From Lewinella sp. LCG006 (GTDB lineage: Bacteria; Bacteroidota; Bacteroidia; Chitinophagales; Saprospiraceae): a stretch of 64,000 bases of DNA. The DNA is taken from contig NZ_CP160680.1 in assembly GCF_040784935.1 (NCBI RefSeq), positions 1,355,501 through 1,419,500 on the forward strand. The letters run 5' to 3'. Position 1 is the first letter of the stretch, and every line of letters begins with the position of its first letter. A program made the translations under genes and the position numbers. The notes beneath the pieces are model-generated. The model was not told the origin of the DNA. It saw only the letters and a list, made by a program, of their open reading frames with translations, and ran no database searches. Of this stretch, positions 59,968 through 64,000 are shown one piece after another.

Positions 59968-60297
59968 TTAGTGATCACCACCTTCGGATGCTTCAAGTAA
60001 TTTTTTCTCCTTAAATATCGAATCCAGTTTAAATTCTATTTCTTCCCTGACTTTATTGAATATCTCTTCATTTATTTCTTTCTCGGAATGAACACTCAAT
60101 TTTATCCCACTCAGGGCGAAGTATCCTCCTGTCAACAACAAGAGGACGGTGAGCATCAGTAGCATTTTATTGCGCTTTTTGTTATTGGCTTCTAATCTCA
60201 TTTGTAAAAGATAATCGATTTTTCCTAATTCTTCTTTCTTACTCTCCTGAAACAATTTTGGACCACCTTCCCCAAATAAATCGTTGACGCCGTGCAC
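59968..60297 (-). CDS. Small single-helix membrane protein
   Basis: The frame gives 109 residues from 60297, but that overlaps the upstream reductase gene by 73 bases; the ATG at 60201 (MRLEANNKKRNK) gives 77. The segment before it (KKEELGKIDYLLQ) still looks protein-like, so the true start is unsure. A basic stretch precedes one membrane helix (MLLMLTVLLLLTGGYFALSG), then an acidic, helix-rich tail (EEIFNKVREEIEFKLDSIFK). Family unknown. Probably co-transcribed with the reductase gene. Confidence 0.5.
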   Translation of the reverse strand: MHGVNDLFGEGGPKLFQESKKEELGKIDYLLQMRLEANNKKRNKMLLMLTVLLLLTGGYFALSGIKLSVHSEKEINEEIFNKVREEIEFKLDSIFKEKKLLEASEGGDH

Positions 60298-60773
60298 TCA
60301 AAATCCAATGCCTGAGGAAGATCCCCAAACAAGGGAGCACCGCCCCCCAAGAGTACGGGGATAGTAGTAATGATCATTTCATCAATTAGATCTTCTTGCA
60401 GGAAGCTTTGGATCGTCGCTCCTCCATCAATATACAGGTTATGAAAACCCTCCTTGTGAATGTGTGCTAAAATTTCGGTGAGCGTACCTTTCACCAGGAA
60501 TACCTTGTCTTTATATTCCGCGGGAATTTCCGTCAGGGTGCGGCTCAGGACAAATACCGGCTTTTTGTAAGGCCAATCAATGGGAAAGCTGCACACCGTT
60601 TCGAAGGTAGTTCGCCCCATCACCAGGGCGTCAATTTGGGCCATAAATGCGCCGTAACCCATGTCGATCTGGTCGGGATTAGGGATGGCTTGCAGCCAGT
60701 CGATGCCGCCATTTTTATCGGCGATGTAGCCGTCGAGGCTGGTGGCGATGAAGACTTTGTTTTTGTTGGTCAT
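60225..60773 (-). CDS. Dihydrofolate reductase family protein (RibD C-terminal fold)
   Basis: A 182-residue protein starting MTNKNKVFIATSLDGYIADK. The DHFR/RibD-C pattern is clear: SLDGYIADKNGGIDWL, DALVMGRTTFETV and LYIDGGATIQSFLQEDLIDE. These YwjB/YyaP-like proteins resemble the reductase domain of riboflavin synthesis or DHFR, but most have no proven substrate. Cytoplasmic, NADPH-dependent by family. The next gene overlaps its end. Confidence 0.85.
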   Translation of the reverse strand: MTNKNKVFIATSLDGYIADKNGGIDWLQAIPNPDQIDMGYGAFMAQIDALVMGRTTFETVCSFPIDWPYKKPVFVLSRTLTEIPAEYKDKVFLVKGTLTEILAHIHKEGFHNLYIDGGATIQSFLQEDLIDEMIITTIPVLLGGGAPLFGDLPQALDFECTASTIYLGKVVQNCFRRVRKKN

Positions 60774-60804
60774 GCCTATTGGTTGTGTAGGTTGGTAGCT
60801 ATAT

Positions 60805-61593
60805 TTATTCTACTAAAGCTTTTTTCACTAAAGAATCTAAAGTATTACTAAATCCGCCTATTTGTGCCGCATATTTTCGATAGTCGATTATTTCATCCGA
60901 ATACTTATCCAGGCTTTCAATAATAATATACTCTCCATCTAACATTCTTCCATATTTGAATTCATAATCATCTTTCAATTCTTTATAGCGAGGTAACGAA
61001 GCAACAAGATCATGATACCTGCTCTTTGAAATTTCTCCCGAGGTATCTTTAACCATGATAAATCTGCCTTTAACCCGTTCTCCATTAATGTCTAGTTCAT
61101 ACTCTCCATCGTCTTCCCCCGTCACGGGGTTTTGATAAGAAAGAAGGCAAACTTTATAGAATAATTTTACTCGACCATCTGTCTCTACTATTGTTAAAAC
61201 ACTTTTAAACGGGATAAAGGAAGTTTCGACAAGTATCCTCAAAAGTCTGCAATTTTCATTTTCATTCGCTATTTGTTTTACTGGCTTTAAGCCCAATGAA
61301 TCATAAACAAGCTTTTCACCGGTTTCTAAGTACGCTTTTTGAAATAATTTTTGTTCTAATTCTTCAACAGCTAAGCTATCTCCAAGTATTAAATGCCTTA
61401 AGATTTTGTATTCCGCATCCCAATAGTATTCATTCCCAAAATCTTCTTTTTTCTCCACATATTCTTTTATCGTTTGAAACTGTTTGCTCTGCTCAAAGTC
61501 GTCCTCTATTTTATTTCCGTCATCGTGCTTACTCTCCGAGCAAGAGAAATTGAAAACGACCAAAAGGGAAACAATCATTACTAATCTAGTCAT
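60805..61593 (-). CDS. Hypothetical lipoprotein
   Basis: A 262-residue protein with signal MTRLVMIVSLLVVFNFSC (lipobox FNFSC) and an acidic segment soon after (SESKHDDGNKIEDDFEQSKQ) that could direct surface export. The rest is rich in Glu/Lys/Tyr with no recognised domain. It is AT-rich compared with most of the window, as are the genes to its right. Function unknown. Confidence 0.6.
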   Translation of the reverse strand: MTRLVMIVSLLVVFNFSCSESKHDDGNKIEDDFEQSKQFQTIKEYVEKKEDFGNEYYWDAEYKILRHLILGDSLAVEELEQKLFQKAYLETGEKLVYDSLGLKPVKQIANENENCRLLRILVETSFIPFKSVLTIVETDGRVKLFYKVCLLSYQNPVTGEDDGEYELDINGERVKGRFIMVKDTSGEISKSRYHDLVASLPRYKELKDDYEFKYGRMLDGEYIIIESLDKYSDEIIDYRKYAAQIGGFSNTLDSLVKKALVE

Positions 61594-61711
61594 TTAATTT
61601 AGATTGAATTATGGTTAGCTTTAATACCCCCCTATTCCCAAAAAGCACTCAGCCCTCTCAACCCCGTGTACTCTACCTTTTCGCATTGGCTGACGTTTTA
61701 CATCTGCCTTT

Positions 61712-62623
61712 TCATACCTCAAAACTATCAATTTCGATTTGGCTTTCCTCCATTAAGTAGACCTTCTTAAGCAATTCAACTGCTATCTGTTGTAATTTTT
61801 CTTCCTCCTCATGAAGATCAATTTGATAGGTTGGCACTCCGTCAATCTCATGGAAAAGCCAATCGCTCCCCTCTGCTATTTCTTTGAATCGCTCAAGTAA
61901 TTCCATACTTGCTTCATCATCATAATTGAATACTACGTGCAAACCATATCCTTGTTTACTATTGTTTTGTCCCTCTAAAAATTCTCTGGGTATAAGCTGA
62001 AAAAGAACTCTTTTTGAGGTGCTAATATTCACAATAAAATGACCTGGTTGATATTTAGCGTTACATAAAGCCAATTCTTCTTTAAGCCTTCGATAAAAAG
62101 GAACATCAAAGGATACCGGAGGCTCATAAATCTCACGATGGTGAATCCGGCTCATAATTTCTGTAACTCTATCATCATCAATCAGTTGATTCTGGTCAGC
62201 TCTTACTTCACTCTCCTCGATCACTTTTATTACCCGAAAATCTTTTGAAGCTATATTCAAGGTTTCTACCCTTAATCCTACTGATTTATCATAAAATATT
62301 AACTCACTTTCTAATCGTCCTTTGATACTTACTTCTTCCTCTTTTTCAACCAGGGGGATTTTTGCCATAAACTCGCTTACAGGAAATGAAACCCATACTT
62401 GCCAATTAAATATCGCTCTTGAAGTATCGTTTTTATGAAAGATTTGGATATAACCATCAAGTATTACATACGCTCCATCCAGCAAGTAACCACCATCATT
62501 TTCTACTACTCTTACCTTCCATTCTTGTTCTGAAAGTTCGCTTAATATACTTGGTATTGGGCTTTTCATCCCGTGAAAAACGGGGTGTTTTTTCCCACAT
62601 ACTTTGCAGTTGTATCTTTCCAT
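61712..62623 (-). CDS. DUF2199-like protein with N-terminal zinc ribbon
   Basis: A 303-residue protein. The N-terminus MERYNCKVCGKKHPVFHGMK has a CxxC...H motif like DUF2199, and the first half (about 1-145) looks like that domain (YVILDGYIQIFHKN, VWVSFPVSEFMAKI). The second half (about 165-300) is an unassigned alpha/beta region (GYGLHVVFNYDDEASMELLE). Cytoplasmic. Family assignment is tentative. It lies among AT-rich hypothetical genes. Confidence 0.55.
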   Translation of the reverse strand: MERYNCKVCGKKHPVFHGMKSPIPSILSELSEQEWKVRVVENDGGYLLDGAYVILDGYIQIFHKNDTSRAIFNWQVWVSFPVSEFMAKIPLVEKEEEVSIKGRLESELIFYDKSVGLRVETLNIASKDFRVIKVIEESEVRADQNQLIDDDRVTEIMSRIHHREIYEPPVSFDVPFYRRLKEELALCNAKYQPGHFIVNISTSKRVLFQLIPREFLEGQNNSKQGYGLHVVFNYDDEASMELLERFKEIAEGSDWLFHEIDGVPTYQIDLHEEEEKLQQIAVELLKKVYLMEESQIEIDSFEV

Positions 62624-62742
62624 GAAATTTTATCTAATTATGTATTTCGGTCAATGCATACCTTTCTTTTCGGTCCTACTTTACCACTGGCGTCAAATAG
62701 CGCGGCACTGTCACATCAGCAAAGTCGACTTCTGCATGCTAT

Positions 62743-63477
62743 TTACTCCCTAAGAACAATCCTGGTAGTTGTCGAAATAAGACGAATTTCATTCGTCCAA
62801 AAACTGCTTTCAATAGCATACTTTCCGTTATACAAATCACCATAGGGGTTTGCATCATATACAACAAGCTCTTTTCCTGCTTCATCCATGACCCACTTTG
62901 CGCTTACGCGCTCACTGTTGAATCCAGGGAACGTTACGTCGTTCGGCACCCACCTGAATGATATTTGTTCTGTATTATCAAGTACTACTAAATCATAGTC
63001 GTATTCGGTAGCAGGTATCATTTCCGTCCCCTCAAAGTGAATGCTTTTTACCTGAAAGCGGTTAATCGCCTCATTCGCTTTTAGAAAATTATGGTCGTGT
63101 TGCAAAAACAACCACAAAAACAGCAGAACGCCTGTAAACGCGAGAAGTCCTAATAACTTGCCATAAAGAGGCACACTCCGAATTACCGGGATGACAAAAA
63201 GATACTTATCTACCTTGTTAACAAAAGAAAATCGCTGCTTTGCGGGGTCTTCTTTCTCTTTTAGCTTGTTCTCAACCAATAGCCTATCTGCATCATGATA
63301 AACCGATCTCGGCACGTTTATAATTGCTCCTGAAGTTACGAATGGATCGTAATCTTTCTCCCTCTCCAGTCGATATTCATACAGTGCTTCGTACTTAATA
63401 TTTTCTCTTTCCATCATAGCGCACGCCTTCTCAAAATCTGCTTTGATACGCGTCTCGAATAGCTTGATGTAGGGCAT
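62743..63477 (-). CDS. Hypothetical membrane protein
   Basis: A 244-residue protein. A soluble N-terminal domain (about 1-95) starts MPYIKLFETRIKADFEKACA, a layout slightly reminiscent of DUF2007-type domains. One or two membrane helices follow (LLGLLAFTGVLLFLWLFLQ, about 107-125), then a beta-rich C-terminal domain that is probably periplasmic (YDYDLVVLDNTEQISFRWVP). I recognise no family. AT-rich like its neighbours. Confidence 0.55.
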   Translation of the reverse strand: MPYIKLFETRIKADFEKACAMMERENIKYEALYEYRLEREKDYDPFVTSGAIINVPRSVYHDADRLLVENKLKEKEDPAKQRFSFVNKVDKYLFVIPVIRSVPLYGKLLGLLAFTGVLLFLWLFLQHDHNFLKANEAINRFQVKSIHFEGTEMIPATEYDYDLVVLDNTEQISFRWVPNDVTFPGFNSERVSAKWVMDEAGKELVVYDANPYGDLYNGKYAIESSFWTNEIRLISTTTRIVLRE

Positions 63478-63603
63478 GAGTACAATTCTAAGTCAGAAAA
63501 TTAATTTCTTCTTGCAGGTGCTTTTCAAAAGGAATAACCTCTATCATACTAATGATTATTCCACCCATTTTACAAAAGTACAAAACAATGAACCCAACGG
63601 ATA

Positions 63604-64000
63604 TCAACTATTCTCAAATTTAATTCCCCCTATTAAATCTTTGAAATACTCAGGGCTCCAAATATCTAAAGCATCATCATTTGGGATAAACCTAACAACA
63701 TCCTCTTTAATACTGCTAAAAGAAACTGATTCGATTTTGGCATCTAACAACTCAATAATCTGTTCATTAGAAATACTATTGCCTTGCCAGTCGCTGGTAT
63801 CTTTTGCTCTCGTTAAGAAATGATTTACATCCAAAGGAATCCCTTTTTTAATATACCATTCTAAGTCATACCAATCCCTTCCTTTGACTCTATTTGACCA
63901 CTTTCTAAATAGCAGGGCGTGCATTTTACCTGCAAATAGACTTGGTTTCGTAAAACATTTCACGTAAAAAGAAAATGGACGGAGCAATAACTTTTCTTCG
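63604..64000 (-). CDS. AbiEii/AbiGii-type nucleotidyltransferase, C-terminal part (partial)
   Basis: The frame is open to the window edge, so the start lies outside. The visible 131 residues include LLLRPFSFYVKCFTKPSLFA, GKMHALLFRKWSNRVKGRDW and YDLEWYIKKGIPLDVNHF, the typical C-terminal region of AbiEii/AbiGii toxin-family nucleotidyltransferases (Lys and Arg-Asp/Tyr-Asp-Leu signature). Such proteins act as toxins of type IV toxin-antitoxin and phage-abortive systems. The catalytic GSxxD part and any antitoxin gene would lie beyond 64000, upstream of this gene. Confidence 0.8.
   Translation of the reverse strand, partial: EEKLLLRPFSFYVKCFTKPSLFAGKMHALLFRKWSNRVKGRDWYDLEWYIKKGIPLDVNHFLTRAKDTSDWQGNSISNEQIIELLDAKIESVSFSSIKEDVVRFIPNDDALDIWSPEYFKDLIGGIKFENS

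Overview
The window looks like a chromosomal segment of a member of the Bacteroidota, probably close to the Saprospiria (Lewinella-like). Phylum-level support comes from paired DUF1800/DUF1501 genes, a heavy-metal RND pump fused to its TolC-type partner, lipoproteins with an acidic run after the lipobox cysteine, DUF5777 and DUF2490 beta-barrels, a type-IX-like C-terminal sorting remnant, and the near absence of Shine-Dalgarno sequences. The finer placement is inference. No rRNA, tRNA or CRISPR array was seen.

Left third (1-22 kb), mostly housekeeping: the end of a SulP anion transporter facing a gamma-carbonic anhydrase, an AIM24-like protein, a DUF1800-DUF1501 pair, an epimerase, a PNPOx-like protein, metF, a secreted lipoprotein, a YdeI-like protein, the two subunits of a 3-oxoacid CoA-transferase (split by an IS4-type element), lptC-lpxD, fdhD (its 5' end abutting an IS3 element), a beta-CASP nuclease, and carB without the allosteric domain.

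Middle (22-37 kb), envelope and redox genes: four tandem mosaic surface lipoproteins with sorting-domain remnants between them, a CzcA-TolC fusion with its adaptor and a small membrane protein, a diheme cytochrome followed by two related c-type haem lipoproteins, a second IS4-like element and a DUF5777 barrel.

36-44 kb, inorganic carbon: a beta-carbonic anhydrase, a DUF2490 barrel, DabB, and a 1400-residue protein fusing a complete SulP transporter with STAS domain to DabA. The DabA half keeps the Cys-Asp-His-Cys zinc set with family-like spacing. This is the most unusual object in the window.

45-60 kb, sulfur and respiration: a propeller sensor kinase, two rhodaneses, two CstB-like persulfide dioxygenase-rhodanese paralogues flanking a cytoplasmic-type molybdopterin oxidoreductase and a fused four-cluster ferredoxin-NrfD subunit, then divergent cydAB. 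Both paralogues have a GTGAT-N4-(A/G)TCAC FNR/CRP-like palindrome upstream. A reasonable reading is a sulfide/persulfide detoxification and oxidation module joined to a sulfide-tolerant bd oxidase.

Right end (60-64 kb): AT-rich hypothetical genes ending in an AbiEii-type nucleotidyltransferase that runs off the window, possibly the edge of an accessory or defence island. Intergenic regions carry several dispersed palindromic repeat families, most clearly a GTAC-rich one with five copies.
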